57,226 bases of DNA from Candidatus Binatia bacterium (lineage in GTDB: Bacteria > Desulfobacterota > Binatia > HRBIN30): contig JAOAHD010000003.1 of assembly GCA_026415395.1 (NCBI GenBank), forward strand, positions 1-57,226, written 5' to 3'. The notes beneath the pieces were generated by a model. It was not told the origin of the DNA. It ran no database searches and worked only from the letters and a program-made list of their open reading frames with translations. The position numbers and the translations under genes were made by a program. The stretch's first letter is position 1; every line of letters starts with the position of its first letter. Shown here one piece after another: positions 17,978 to 27,382 of this stretch.

Positions 17978-18760
17978 TCAGCTGAGCTGCGATCGGCCTC
18001 GGTCCAGCACAGCTCGGCGACGATTTTCGATTTCGGACGTTGAGAGCTTGCGAGAAAAGGCCCGGGAGCAGTTTGATTCCAGTGCTCTCCCTGCGGCATA
18101 GGTGAGGCTAAAGCCGCTGTCGATCAGATTTTTATACGCCCGCACAAGCTCTTGGTCACAGGACAAAATGTCGCGCGCTATTTTTTCGCATGTGCTGAGG
18201 AGCTGCGACGGTTCCACGACGCGGTTGACTAACCCCCACTCGAAGGCGGTCTGAGCGTCGATGAAGTTACCGGTGAGGGACAATTCCTTCGCCCGGTAGA
18301 TGCCGACGAGGCGAGAGAGCTTCTGACTCAATCCCCACCCTGGCATGATCCCGACGCGTGCGTGCGTGTCAGCGAAGCGTGCCTCCGAAGACGCGATCAA
18401 GATGTCGCAGGCGAGCGCCAACTCGAAGCCGCCCGTTATCGCAAAGCCGTTGATCGCGCCGATGATCGGCTTACGACAACGCTCCATAACGGCCACAACG
18501 TCACGCTCGCTTACCGCTGCCTGTGTCTCTTCAGTCGGGCTGCCGCCGAGCTCCTTCAGATCTAAGCCCGCACAAAAAGCCCGCCCAGCACCGGTAATTA
18601 TTGCCACACCAATGGCGGGGTCCCTGTCCACTTGTTCGAAGGCTCGCACCAGCTCGGCACGCAGCAATCGCGAAAGCGCATTGAGCACCCGAGGACGGTT
18701 CAGTGTCACCCAGGCTACCCCGTGGCGTACCTCAAAGAGAAGGACGTCGTTGTCAGCCAT
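17978..18760 (-). CDS. Enoyl-CoA hydratase/isomerase family protein
   Basis: This 260-residue crotonase-fold protein has the oxyanion-hole segments RAFCAGLDLKEL and NGFAITGGFELALACD. The first catalytic glutamate of enoyl-CoA hydratase (Glu144, rat numbering) is kept in GGFELA, but the second (Glu164) aligns with His in FADTHARVGIMPG. The protein may therefore not be a standard hydratase. ATG 18760 follows GAGGATAGTGGGA; an upstream open frame is ignored because it overlaps moaA. It lies 34 bases after moaA. Confidence 0.85.
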   Translation of the reverse strand: MADNDVLLFEVRHGVAWVTLNRPRVLNALSRLLRAELVRAFEQVDRDPAIGVAIITGAGRAFCAGLDLKELGGSPTEETQAAVSERDVVAVMERCRKPIIGAINGFAITGGFELALACDILIASSEARFADTHARVGIMPGWGLSQKLSRLVGIYRAKELSLTGNFIDAQTAFEWGLVNRVVEPSQLLSTCEKIARDILSCDQELVRAYKNLIDSGFSLTYAAGRALESNCSRAFSRKLSTSEIENRRRAVLDRGRSQLS

Positions 18761-18794
18761 TCCCACTATCCTCAGGTTTCTGCTCGGCCGTGCT

Positions 18795-19784
18795 CTAGCC
18801 GCCAATCTGATACATCGAGCGGTCAGCTGGGGCGATGCCTTGTTGGAGCGAGTGCCCTGTCGGCTTCCGTTTCACGCCGACCATAATGACTTCGGCTAGA
18901 TCTTCGGCAGACGCTCCCGCCCGCAACAAGCCACGCACGTCGACTTCGTCGTCGTGCAGAAGGCAGAGGTGTAGCTTACCATCCGCAGTGAGTCTCATCC
19001 GATTACAAGTGCCGCAATAAGGGCGACTGACGGGACTAATCAAGCCGATCAGGCCACGAGCACCGGGCACACGGTAATAGACCGCCTCGTCGGCTGGGTT
19101 TGAAGACGGTACGGGCTCGAGCGCGCCAAAGTGCAGCTCGAGCCGCCGTAACGTGTCCTCGTTCGAGACGAAGTGTGCAACCGCGATGCGTGCTTCTTCA
19201 CCGCCTCCCAACGGCATGAGTTCGATGAATCGTACGTGCCAATCCCTGTCTACGGTTAGCTGGGCTAAATGGATAACGTCGTCTTCGTTGTAGCCGCGCG
19301 TCACAACTGCGTTGAGTTTGATAGGAGCAAAACCCGCTCTTTGGGCTGCCTCCAAGCCGGCCCAAATCTCCTCGACGGTACCGAAGCGCATCACCCGCTG
19401 GAGGCGTCCACTGTGCAGGGAGTCGATGTGGACATTGACTCGCCGCAAGCCGGCGCGACGAAGCCGCTCTGCCAGCTTAGGCAAAAGGATACCATTGGTC
19501 GTCATCGACAAATCGGTGATGCTCTCGATCGAGGCTATGCGCCGGACAATGTCTTCGAGATCCGGCCGCATCGTTGGTTCGCCCCCCGTGATACGAACTT
19601 TGGAGAACCCAATCATGGCGGCGGCTTTGGCAACCTTTTCGATTTCCTCGGCGGTGAGCAGCTCGTCTGGCCGGGTTAAACGAAGCCCTTGAAGCGGCAT
19701 GCAGTAGACGCAGCGCAAGTTGCAGTGATCAATCACCGAAATCCTGAGATAGTTGATCGCACGGCCGAATCGATCTCGCGGCAT
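18795..19784 (-). CDS. moaA: GTP 3',8-cyclase (molybdenum cofactor biosynthesis)
   Basis: This 329-residue radical SAM enzyme starts molybdopterin synthesis by rearranging GTP to 3',8-cyclo-GTP. The N-terminal SAM cluster motif is CNLRCVYC (cysteines 22, 26, 29). The second, GTP-binding 4Fe-4S site is CGTCNRMRLTADGKLHLC near residue 258. RITGGEPTMRPD binds SAM, and the protein ends in the required Gly-Gly (YQIGG). No other moa gene is nearby; partners must be elsewhere. It lies between permeases and a crotonase gene, 28 bases after the permease. Confidence 0.94.
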   Translation of the reverse strand: MPRDRFGRAINYLRISVIDHCNLRCVYCMPLQGLRLTRPDELLTAEEIEKVAKAAAMIGFSKVRITGGEPTMRPDLEDIVRRIASIESITDLSMTTNGILLPKLAERLRRAGLRRVNVHIDSLHSGRLQRVMRFGTVEEIWAGLEAAQRAGFAPIKLNAVVTRGYNEDDVIHLAQLTVDRDWHVRFIELMPLGGGEEARIAVAHFVSNEDTLRRLELHFGALEPVPSSNPADEAVYYRVPGARGLIGLISPVSRPYCGTCNRMRLTADGKLHLCLLHDDEVDVRGLLRAGASAEDLAEVIMVGVKRKPTGHSLQQGIAPADRSMYQIGG

Positions 19785-19812
19785 TGGTTCGGAGCTTCTC
19801 TGGATAAATGGA

Positions 19813-21273
19813 TTATGTCAAGCTGCCGGCGTTTTCTGAGTTTGAGCGGCGCGCGATGAAGTAAATTGGAATCCCGGCCGCGACAATCAACAGCCCAGGC
19901 CAGGTGTAGCGCGGTTTGACCACGAGGAGGTCGATCAAAATGGCGAGTGTAACCGTTATATAGAGGCAGGTAAGCCAAGGGTAACCAAACGCCCTGTACG
20001 GTCGGGGTAGATTAGGATGCTTGACTCTGAGTACGATAACAGATCCGGCTGTAAGGGCGTAAAAAAGCAACGCAGCAAAGATGACGTAATCCAGCAAATC
20101 GCTATAGGTGCCCGACAAGATTAGGACGGTAGCCCATACGCTTTGAAGCATGAGAGCGACGGCTGGAACTCGTTTCGTGTTGAGGAGCGCAGCAGCTCGG
20201 AAAAATAGGCCGTCCTCCGCCATGGCCTGGTATACTCGGGCTCCCGCGAGTATGAGTCCGTTGGCACAGCCAAAGGTGGACACCAGTACCGCGGCCGCCA
20301 TCGCTAAAACCCCAGTCTGACCAAGGAGCACCTCCATGGCAGCCGTGGCCACTCGGTCATTTGCCGCATACTGAATTCCGCGTTCGATCGCCGTTGCTCC
20401 CGCAGGGCTACCCCAAAGGGGCAGAACACTCAGGTAAGCAACGTTAGCGAGAACATACAACAGTGTCACGCTGGCGGATCCCAACAACAGACTGGCCGGG
20501 ATGTTACGTTCAGGATCCCTTACTTCAGCAGCGGTGAATGTCACATTGTGCCACGCATCTGCAGAGAAAAGCGCCCCAACCATAGCGGCGCCAAGCAACG
20601 GCAGTATAGTGAGGAAATCGAGTGGTTCGCGGCCCCAGAAGTAAGCCCAGTTTACTGCCCCGTGTCCGTATAGTGGCCCTGCCGCGCATCCAACCAGTAC
20701 CACAGCCAAAAGAGATCCTACCTTCGCTGCCGTGAAGACATTTTGTACCCAGCGGCCGGCCTGCAGACCGACGCAGTTCACGACCGTGAGAATGACAATC
20801 ACGACGATTGCTAGGAACCTTTGACCATCGATGGCGAAGAAACCCGTAGCTGTTGCTTGCAACAGGTCAGGAGTGAACACTGCGGAGAACTTCGCAAAGG
20901 CGACGGCCACGGCCGCTATCGTTCCAGTTTGGATAACGGTGAATAAGGTCCAACCGTACAGGAAGCCCGCCAGGGATCCGTAGGCTTCTCGGAGGAAGAC
21001 ATATTGTCCTCCGGCTTTCGGGAACAAGGCCGCCAGCTCTCCGTAGTTCACCGCTGCGGCTAGGGTGAGCAACATCGTGGCGATCCACACGGCGAGCAGC
21101 CACGCTGGCGCGTCGACAACCCGGGCAATGTCCGCGCTGACAAGAAAAATCCCCGAGCCGATCATCGACCCAGCGACAATCGCGGTTGCATCCCACAAAC
21201 CAAGAACACGGACAAATTCGACCTTCGAGTTCTGGACCTCGCGGCGGCGCTGATTGAGATGAAGCGGCCTCAT
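19813..21273 (-). CDS. APC-superfamily amino acid permease
   Basis: This 486-residue protein has about 12 predicted spans. The first carries GSMIGSGIFLVSADIARVV, the substrate-binding GxIGxGIF motif of APC transporters. ELAALFPKAGGQYVFLREAYG also fits. Overall it looks like the LAT/SteT-type branch, so an amino acid or related compound is the likely substrate, moved by exchange or cotransport. The start ATG 21273 lacks a clear ribosome site. The second permease gene ends 14 bases upstream, so the two are probably cotranscribed. Confidence 0.85.
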   Translation of the reverse strand: MRPLHLNQRRREVQNSKVEFVRVLGLWDATAIVAGSMIGSGIFLVSADIARVVDAPAWLLAVWIATMLLTLAAAVNYGELAALFPKAGGQYVFLREAYGSLAGFLYGWTLFTVIQTGTIAAVAVAFAKFSAVFTPDLLQATATGFFAIDGQRFLAIVVIVILTVVNCVGLQAGRWVQNVFTAAKVGSLLAVVLVGCAAGPLYGHGAVNWAYFWGREPLDFLTILPLLGAAMVGALFSADAWHNVTFTAAEVRDPERNIPASLLLGSASVTLLYVLANVAYLSVLPLWGSPAGATAIERGIQYAANDRVATAAMEVLLGQTGVLAMAAAVLVSTFGCANGLILAGARVYQAMAEDGLFFRAAALLNTKRVPAVALMLQSVWATVLILSGTYSDLLDYVIFAALLFYALTAGSVIVLRVKHPNLPRPYRAFGYPWLTCLYITVTLAILIDLLVVKPRYTWPGLLIVAAGIPIYFIARRSNSENAGSLT

Positions 21274-21287
21274 GGGTGGCGCGCGAT

Positions 21288-22724
21288 CTATCGAACCCTC
21301 AGAGTAGCAGGACGGGTCGATGCAACTCGATTCAGCCGACTGTGGTACCGGCTATAGCGGAAATAAATGACGAGCCCGATTAAAAGCCATATGCCCAGGC
21401 GCATCCAATTGTGGGAGCCCAGGGAAATCATCATGCCCAGATTGAAGAGGATCCCCAGGATCGGGACGAGCGGGAACAGCGGGGTCCGAAACGGCCGGGG
21501 TTGGTTCGGGTTCGTGTACCGCATGATCAAAACTGCTGTGCAAACGACCACAAAGGCAAACAGAGTGCCAATGTTCACCATCTCCGCGAGGGCTTGAATC
21601 GGCAGGAGCGCAGCCACGGTTGCCACGACGAGCCCCGTCAAGATTGTCGAACGATGGGGCGTCCGAAAACGCGGGTGGACGCGTCCAAAAAATTCCTCGG
21701 GGAGGAGTCCATCGCGCGCCATGGCGAAGAACACGCGGGGCTGGCTGAGCATCAGCACAACGAGAACACTTGTGATGCCAGCAACGGCACCCACTGAAAT
21801 GATCAGTACAGCGGCGTTGTAACCGTAACGGGCGAAGGCGGCTGCTAAAGGGGCGTCCACGTCAATTTCTGTGTAAGGTACCATACCGGTAAGGACGGCG
21901 GCGACTCCAATGTACAACGCAGTACAGATGGCGAGCGAAGCAATTATTCCAATGGGGACGTCGCGCTGGGGATTCCGTGCCTCTTCGGCTTGAGTGGAAA
22001 CAGAGTCAAAGCCGATGTAAGCAAAGAACACATAGGCAGCTCCTGCGGCCACGCCTTTCCAGCCGAAGGGCAAAAATGGGGACCAGTTCTTGGGGTCAAC
22101 GTACCACGCTCCCACAGCAATAACGAACAGGATCACGGCGAGTTTCACCGCAACCATTACGGCATTGAAGGTCGCACTTTCCCGGATTCCCACCACGAGA
22201 ACGGCTGTGACCACGAGCACGATCACCGCGGCTGGAAGGTTGAAGTACGCTCCAGGGGCGCTGAATGGATCAGAAGCGATCGCGGTCGGGATGTGAATTC
22301 CGAAGAGTTCCAGGAGGTGTAAGAAGTACTTGGACCAGCCGTGCGCGACCGTGGCGGATGCCATGCCATACTCAAGGATGAGGTCCCAGCCGATGATCCA
22401 GGCGAGGAGCTCGCCTAGTGTTGCATAGGCGTAGGTATATGCGCTTCCAGCCACGGGGATCATCGCTGCAAACTCTGCGTAACAGAGCGCTGCGAAAGCA
22501 CAGCCGAGTCCGGCGATAACGAAAGACAGGATCAGCGCCGGCCCGGCGTGTTGATGTGCCGCGAGTCCGGTAAGGACGAAAATACCAGCACCGATGATGG
22601 CGCCGACACCCAGCGAGGTGAGTGCCCACGCGCCAAGTGCACGGCGCAGCCTATTTTCTCCCTCAAGGTCGGCCCGCAACATGGCAATTGGCTTCACTCG
22701 AAAGAGCTGTTGCAGCAAGCTCAT
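21288..22724 (-). CDS. APC-superfamily cationic amino acid transporter-like permease
   Basis: This 478-residue protein has about 12-14 spans. It shows the CAT-family first span (LTSLGVGAIIGAGIFVLTG) and CYAEFAAMIPVAGSAYTYAY, as in YfnA-like transporters of basic or other amino acids. ATG 22724 is chosen because GAGGAG lies 6 bases upstream; ATG 22730 abuts the ribosome site and longer starts overlap uppP. It lies 43 bases after uppP and 14 before the next permease. Confidence 0.88.
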   Translation of the reverse strand: MSLLQQLFRVKPIAMLRADLEGENRLRRALGAWALTSLGVGAIIGAGIFVLTGLAAHQHAGPALILSFVIAGLGCAFAALCYAEFAAMIPVAGSAYTYAYATLGELLAWIIGWDLILEYGMASATVAHGWSKYFLHLLELFGIHIPTAIASDPFSAPGAYFNLPAAVIVLVVTAVLVVGIRESATFNAVMVAVKLAVILFVIAVGAWYVDPKNWSPFLPFGWKGVAAGAAYVFFAYIGFDSVSTQAEEARNPQRDVPIGIIASLAICTALYIGVAAVLTGMVPYTEIDVDAPLAAAFARYGYNAAVLIISVGAVAGITSVLVVLMLSQPRVFFAMARDGLLPEEFFGRVHPRFRTPHRSTILTGLVVATVAALLPIQALAEMVNIGTLFAFVVVCTAVLIMRYTNPNQPRPFRTPLFPLVPILGILFNLGMMISLGSHNWMRLGIWLLIGLVIYFRYSRYHSRLNRVASTRPATLRVR

Positions 22725-22767
22725 CCACATCTCCTCACAGTTCGTTTGCAGCCCTTTGGCCCGAAAC

Positions 22768-23562
22768 TCAGCTTGAAGCAAGGTAAAGGAGCACGATCGC
22801 TCCTAAGACGACGCGATAAAGCGCGAACGGAAGGAAGCTATGATGTTGGACGAAGCGGATGAATCCCTTGACCACCAGCAGAGCGGCCAAAAAGGCAGTG
22901 ACAAAGCCGACGGTCAGCGCAAATGCGTCGTCCATTACGAGGCTGTGGCGCGCCTTGAACAGGCTATAGAGGCTAGCCGCCGCTAGAGTGGGGATGGAAA
23001 GGTAAAATGAGAACTGCGTCGCAACCGGACGACTCAATCCTGAAAGCAAACCGCCAACGATGGTAGCTGCTGCTCTGGAAACGCCGGGAACCAAGGAGAA
23101 CGTTTGCGCAAGCCCGACGTAGAAAGCTTGTTTCCAGGTGAGCTGCTCGAGTTCCAAAGTGTGCCTTTGGCTTCTCCCGCGGTCCACCAAGGCCAAAACG
23201 ATGCCCCCGCCGATCAAGGCATAGGCCACCGTAGTTGGATTAAAGAAGCTGGCCTCAATGACGCGATGAAACAAGAAGCCAATGCCCGCCGCGGGAGCGA
23301 AGGCCAATGCGAGCTTCCCTAGGAACGAGCGTGCCTGAAGGTTGCTGGCTGCGTTAGCGACGATGTACCACAAATGATGGCGGTACAGCCAGACGACAGC
23401 CAGAATGGCGCCAAACTGGATAAAAATCTCGAACGTAACCCGCTGCGGTTCGGGATAGTCGACAATCGCTGACACGAGGATCAGATGACCTGTGGATGAC
23501 ACGGGTACAAACTCCGTGGCACCCTCAACGATCCCGAGGATCACTGCCTTCCACCAGAGCAT
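22768..23562 (-). CDS. uppP: Undecaprenyl-diphosphatase UppP (BacA)
   Basis: This 264-residue integral membrane enzyme dephosphorylates undecaprenyl diphosphate to recycle the lipid carrier for peptidoglycan and other envelope polymers. The active-site motifs are VEGATEFVPVSSTGH near residue 13 and SLVPGVSRAAATIVGG near residue 155. ATG 23562 gives the universal MxWWKAxILGIVEG start; the frame is open another 79 codons upstream but without family match and across the divergent promoter region. Confidence 0.95.
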   Translation of the reverse strand: MLWWKAVILGIVEGATEFVPVSSTGHLILVSAIVDYPEPQRVTFEIFIQFGAILAVVWLYRHHLWYIVANAASNLQARSFLGKLALAFAPAAGIGFLFHRVIEASFFNPTTVAYALIGGGIVLALVDRGRSQRHTLELEQLTWKQAFYVGLAQTFSLVPGVSRAAATIVGGLLSGLSRPVATQFSFYLSIPTLAAASLYSLFKARHSLVMDDAFALTVGFVTAFLAALLVVKGFIRFVQHHSFLPFALYRVVLGAIVLLYLASS

Positions 23563-23669
23563 ATGAGTCAGCCTCGATAGACTCTCACGACATGGGCGCA
23601 AGGCCGGGAGCGCTGAATGCGGACATCCAAAATCTAGACGAGATCGATACCGTATGCTTTGTGCTCCGC

Positions 23670-24422
23670 ATGCCGATCCGTGCTGTGTCGTTGGACTTCG
23701 GTTGGACCCTGGCATATCCACGCCAATCGATGTGGGAGATCTTGGCCGAGGTATGCGGAGAAGCCGGGACCGTAGCCAGTCCCGCTGCAATTGAATCATT
23801 CGTACGCTCCGTCTGGAGTGTTGGGCAGCAGCGCGCCGAGGAGGAGCTCCGAAAGGGAGTCGAGTACTCCGACTCTGACGAGCAGTTCAATGCACAATTC
23901 CGATTCTTAGGCGAGCTGGTCTTTCAACAGCTAGGGGTATGTGGGGAAAGGGAGGCGTTGTTGGGAGAATTCTTTCGTCGCTTCTGGAACCCCGAGCACT
24001 GGAGCCTCTTTTCGGACGTCAAGGATGCTGTGAGGATGCTGCGCGCAAAAGGACTCCGCGTCGGGGTGACCTCTAATGCCCCCTCCAATATGCCGGTTCT
24101 TTTAGAGCGGCTCGATCTTTTAGACCGGTTGGACTTTGTCGTCGTTTCCGCAGCGGAAGGTGTGCGGAAGCCTGACAAACGGATCTTCGTCCGCGCGCTA
24201 CGTCGAGCTGGAGTTCAAGCTGATGAAACCGTCCATCTGGGTGATATGTACGTCGAAGACCTGCTGGGGGGCCGGAATGCGGGCTTGGCAACCTTCTTGA
24301 TGGAGAGAGGCAAACACGCACTCTTCCCTAGTTTTCGTGAATCCGAAGGTCGCGAAGTACTAGAGGGCGAAATTGTGCAAGACTTGGAACAATTCGTCCA
24401 GCGCGTGCTCGATCGCTTGTAA
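23670..24422 (+). CDS. HAD-like hydrolase, atypical motif I
   Basis: This 250-residue protein has a Rossmann-type HAD fold with a helical cap near residues 20-100. Motif I reads SLDFGWT: Asp9, the nucleophile, is kept but the second Asp (general acid/base, +2) is Gly11. Motif II is VTSNAPS, motif III RKPDKRIF with the Lys, and motif IV HLGDMYVED. The loss of the second Asp makes phosphatase activity uncertain. ATG 23670 is chosen; the upstream frame overlaps uppP. It is divergent from uppP and converges with the GMC gene one base from its stop. Confidence 0.82.
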   Translation: MPIRAVSLDFGWTLAYPRQSMWEILAEVCGEAGTVASPAAIESFVRSVWSVGQQRAEEELRKGVEYSDSDEQFNAQFRFLGELVFQQLGVCGEREALLGEFFRRFWNPEHWSLFSDVKDAVRMLRAKGLRVGVTSNAPSNMPVLLERLDLLDRLDFVVVSAAEGVRKPDKRIFVRALRRAGVQADETVHLGDMYVEDLLGGRNAGLATFLMERGKHALFPSFRESEGREVLEGEIVQDLEQFVQRVLDRL

Positions 24423-24423
24423 C

Positions 24424-26379
24424 TTAGTTGGCTAAGCGGCCACTGATCCCCTCAGCGATTTTGGTAGCCAGCGCCATAATTGTTTCCTGAGGATTCACTC
24501 CGGGGCATGTGGGGAACAAGCTCGCGTCCGCCACGTAAAGTCCCTCTGCATCATGAACCCTTCCTTTGAGGTCCACCACTGAGGAATTTCCCTGAGGCCC
24601 CATCCGACACGTTCCCACGGGGTGGAAAGCGGCAACATGAAGGTCCTTTGCATCCCAACGAGGCGACTCCCTCAACACACGGAGGTCTCTCGGGTTGTCG
24701 ACTCGCTCTAGTCCGGGCAGGTTTGTGTGCACGGCCACGGCGCCGGCTGCAAAGAAAATTTCGCCTACGAGGGCCATCCCGCGTAAGAGCCGAACAACGT
24801 CAAAGCGACTCAGGTCGTAGCGAACTAATGGCCGCCGGAGGCCAGGAAGAAAGGAGATTTCACCACAGCGGGAATCAGACGCGAAAAGCCCGGCAGAGGC
24901 CCGATTAGGTAAATCGGCTAAAAATTCCTTTAGCTCCCAGCCGACTGCTTTCGCCGCACTAAGAGCCATCGCGGGGTGGACGGTTGTGACTTCGATCATC
25001 ACTCCGTCCGAAAGATGGAGGTGGTCTACAAAGTAGGACTGCAAGGTGCCGTTCCAATGGTGCAGCGGTTCCTTAAAGGTCGCCGTCACCCCGATTGCCG
25101 GATGAAGTGCTAGATTCTTACCAAGTTGGCCACTTCGTAGCCCGAGCCCTGCACGGCGCAACAAAGTGGGGGTGTGCAGGGCGCCGCACGCGAGTACCAC
25201 GCTCTCGGCAAAAACTCGGAGCCTCCCGTGCGGTTGCGAGTCCGTGCGAGGACCAAGAATCCTCGCTTCCACTCCGCGCACGCGTTTGCCTGCGACGATC
25301 AGGCGGTCAACGCGGCAGCGTGCGTAAATGGTGGCGCCACCCCGTTCAGCGATCGGCAGGTAGCTGAGATGCATTGCTTGTTTGGCATCGCTCGGGCAAC
25401 CGAAAACGCAGACACCACACCCCCGACAGCCCTTGATGTTGCGCCTGAGCGGCTCACCGTGGAGCCCTAGGACACGAACACCACGATCGAAAACGAGCGC
25501 ATTGTTACCGATGATTTCCCAGGGCACGGGCTGCACGTGGAGTATGTGTTCCACCCGATCGAAATAGGGGGACATGCTTTTTTCGTCGAACCCCTCCAAA
25601 CCATATTGCTGCTCCCAGAGCCTCAGAATGGGTTCGGGCGTGCGAAAACACGTTCCCGAGTTGATGACGGTAGTTCCACCTACGGCTTTACCCAAAGGGA
25701 TCGGGATCGGTGGCCGGCCGAGCGACGCCGTTGCACCGTGGTCTCGATACATTTGAAGCATCCTGCGAAAAGGTGAGGCCTGGAAGTCGTGCTGGGTGTA
25801 GTAGTCGCCTTCCTCTACGACGACTACCCGTAAGCCTGCACGTGCACACTCCGCGGCGACGACCGCTCCACCTGCCCCCGACCCGACAACGCACACATCA
25901 CACGAAACGATGACGTCGCCCCGGAGTTCAGGAAATCGCTTTGGGTGCAAGCGGGGGCCGGTCGCAGCCGGCGTGCCAGAAATACACTGTGTGGCGGCGC
26001 TCATCGCTTGCGTCATCTGCGGTGTGGCCATGAAAGCAAAGCCGCAAAGCTGCTTGAGGGCTTCTGCGATGGTTCGTGGTAGGAGGTGCCGACTGTGATA
26101 TGAGGCACTCAGGCGTCCAATACGCTCGCGGAGATCCAACGAGGAAAAACGTTTGAAAGGGGGCCACAACAGATTCCCCCACTCCCATACCTTGAGAAGC
26201 CAGCGGACCTGATCTCGGAAGGTCGGCTCGAGCTGTGCCAGTTCTTCTTCCAGGCTGGGAAGAAAATCCACGTCGCGTGCACCGAGCGGGAACGGGCCAC
26301 CGCTTGGGATCAAGGCTTCGGCAATCGCTAAGAGGCTGCGTCGTTCCGAATCATTAAATACCTGATTTTGTACGGACAT
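24424..26379 (-). CDS. GMC-family flavin oxidoreductase, long-chain alcohol oxidase type
   Basis: This protein of about 651 residues joins an N-terminal helical segment like gluconate 2-dehydrogenase subunit 3 (residues 5-130) to a GMC domain. The FAD site is VVGSGAGGAVVAAECARAG near residue 165. GCRGCGVCVFGCPSDAK matches a CxxCxxCxxxCP ferredoxin-like motif typical of this fatty alcohol oxidase-like branch. The end has FHPVGTCRMG and CPGVNPQETIMALA, with the catalytic His. It probably oxidises an alcohol of a lipid or terpene. Start: ATG 26379 or an earlier start at 26448, neither with a strong ribosome site. Confidence 0.85.
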   Translation of the reverse strand: MSVQNQVFNDSERRSLLAIAEALIPSGGPFPLGARDVDFLPSLEEELAQLEPTFRDQVRWLLKVWEWGNLLWPPFKRFSSLDLRERIGRLSASYHSRHLLPRTIAEALKQLCGFAFMATPQMTQAMSAATQCISGTPAATGPRLHPKRFPELRGDVIVSCDVCVVGSGAGGAVVAAECARAGLRVVVVEEGDYYTQHDFQASPFRRMLQMYRDHGATASLGRPPIPIPLGKAVGGTTVINSGTCFRTPEPILRLWEQQYGLEGFDEKSMSPYFDRVEHILHVQPVPWEIIGNNALVFDRGVRVLGLHGEPLRRNIKGCRGCGVCVFGCPSDAKQAMHLSYLPIAERGGATIYARCRVDRLIVAGKRVRGVEARILGPRTDSQPHGRLRVFAESVVLACGALHTPTLLRRAGLGLRSGQLGKNLALHPAIGVTATFKEPLHHWNGTLQSYFVDHLHLSDGVMIEVTTVHPAMALSAAKAVGWELKEFLADLPNRASAGLFASDSRCGEISFLPGLRRPLVRYDLSRFDVVRLLRGMALVGEIFFAAGAVAVHTNLPGLERVDNPRDLRVLRESPRWDAKDLHVAAFHPVGTCRMGPQGNSSVVDLKGRVHDAEGLYVADASLFPTCPGVNPQETIMALATKIAEGISGRLAN

Positions 26380-26483
26380 ATGCGATGTCCGTTTGGCAAC
26401 ATTGCCGGGGCAACGCAAGCCAATCCGGCCTGGAAGCCCGCCGGACACGGTGGTGACTTATGCGCCCGTTCGTGACGTGGCTG

Positions 26484-27365
26484 TCAGGCGAGAAAACGCG
26501 CGATCCGCTGATTCACTGCCTCGGGCTTTTCTTGATGGACAAAGTGTCCGGCTCCCTGGACGACGTATTTTTCGAGTCCTGCGGGGAACAGCGCTTCCAT
26601 TCCTTCGAGTAGATAGCTTCCCATACAGCCATCCTCCGCCCCGTGGATCACGAGTGTGGGCACACACACGGGAGCCATGCTCAAAGTCGTTTGGATTTCC
26701 GCTAGTGCAGGGTCTTGCCGGGAAGGATCTAGCGTGCAGCGATAGTAGGCGAGGGCGGCTTCGAGAACCCCGTCGTGGCGAAACGTTTGCTTGACGCTTT
26801 CCAAGACTTCTCCGGGAAAGTCCCAGTTCGGTGACCAATCGCGCCACAAGCGCTCAATGAATTCAAAGTCGTTGTGTCGTACGGCTGCCTCCGCGAATGG
26901 GGTTTGAAAGAAGAACATGTACCAAGAACGTCGGAGCTGCTCGTAATCAGAGAGGAAGGCCTGTAACACGGCTGGCCCGTGTGGCACCGCGATTGTCACC
27001 AGACGGCGGACGCGTTGCGGCTCCAAGATTGCAGCCCCATACCCTCCGATCGCGCCCCAATCGTGTCCGATAACATCAGCACTTTCGTACCCGAGGGCTG
27101 AGATGTGCGCCAACAAGTCGCGGGCAAGGACTGCACTTTGATACCGCCCGTCAGGAGATGCGCTTGTCGGGAAGTAACCGCGCTGGAACGGGGCCACTAC
27201 GTGGTACCCAAGCTCCGCAAAGTAGGGGAGTTGGTGTCGAAACGTCCACGCATTGTCGGGAAAGCCATGTAAGCAGAGCAGTAACTTGCCCGGCTCGCCT
27301 GCTTCGAGGAGCCCCACCGAGAGCTCCCCAACTGGAACCATACGCTCGCGAATGAACGCTCCCAT
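26484..27365 (-). CDS. Alpha/beta hydrolase, epoxide hydrolase or dehalogenase type
   Basis: This 293-residue protein has the oxyanion motif LLCLHGFPDNAWT, nucleophile Asp in the elbow IGHDWGAIGG, a cap domain, acid Asp in HGAEDGCMG and catalytic His in GAGHFVHQE. An Asp nucleophile points to epoxide hydrolase or haloalkane dehalogenase chemistry rather than an esterase. ATG 27365 follows GAGGGAAG; a TTG at 27384-27386 overlapping dapB is less likely. It lies 17 bases after dapB as the last gene of the lysine run, an unexpected passenger. Confidence 0.87.
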   Translation of the reverse strand: MGAFIRERMVPVGELSVGLLEAGEPGKLLLCLHGFPDNAWTFRHQLPYFAELGYHVVAPFQRGYFPTSASPDGRYQSAVLARDLLAHISALGYESADVIGHDWGAIGGYGAAILEPQRVRRLVTIAVPHGPAVLQAFLSDYEQLRRSWYMFFFQTPFAEAAVRHNDFEFIERLWRDWSPNWDFPGEVLESVKQTFRHDGVLEAALAYYRCTLDPSRQDPALAEIQTTLSMAPVCVPTLVIHGAEDGCMGSYLLEGMEALFPAGLEKYVVQGAGHFVHQEKPEAVNQRIARFLA

Positions 27366-27382
27366 AGTCGGATACGCTTCCC

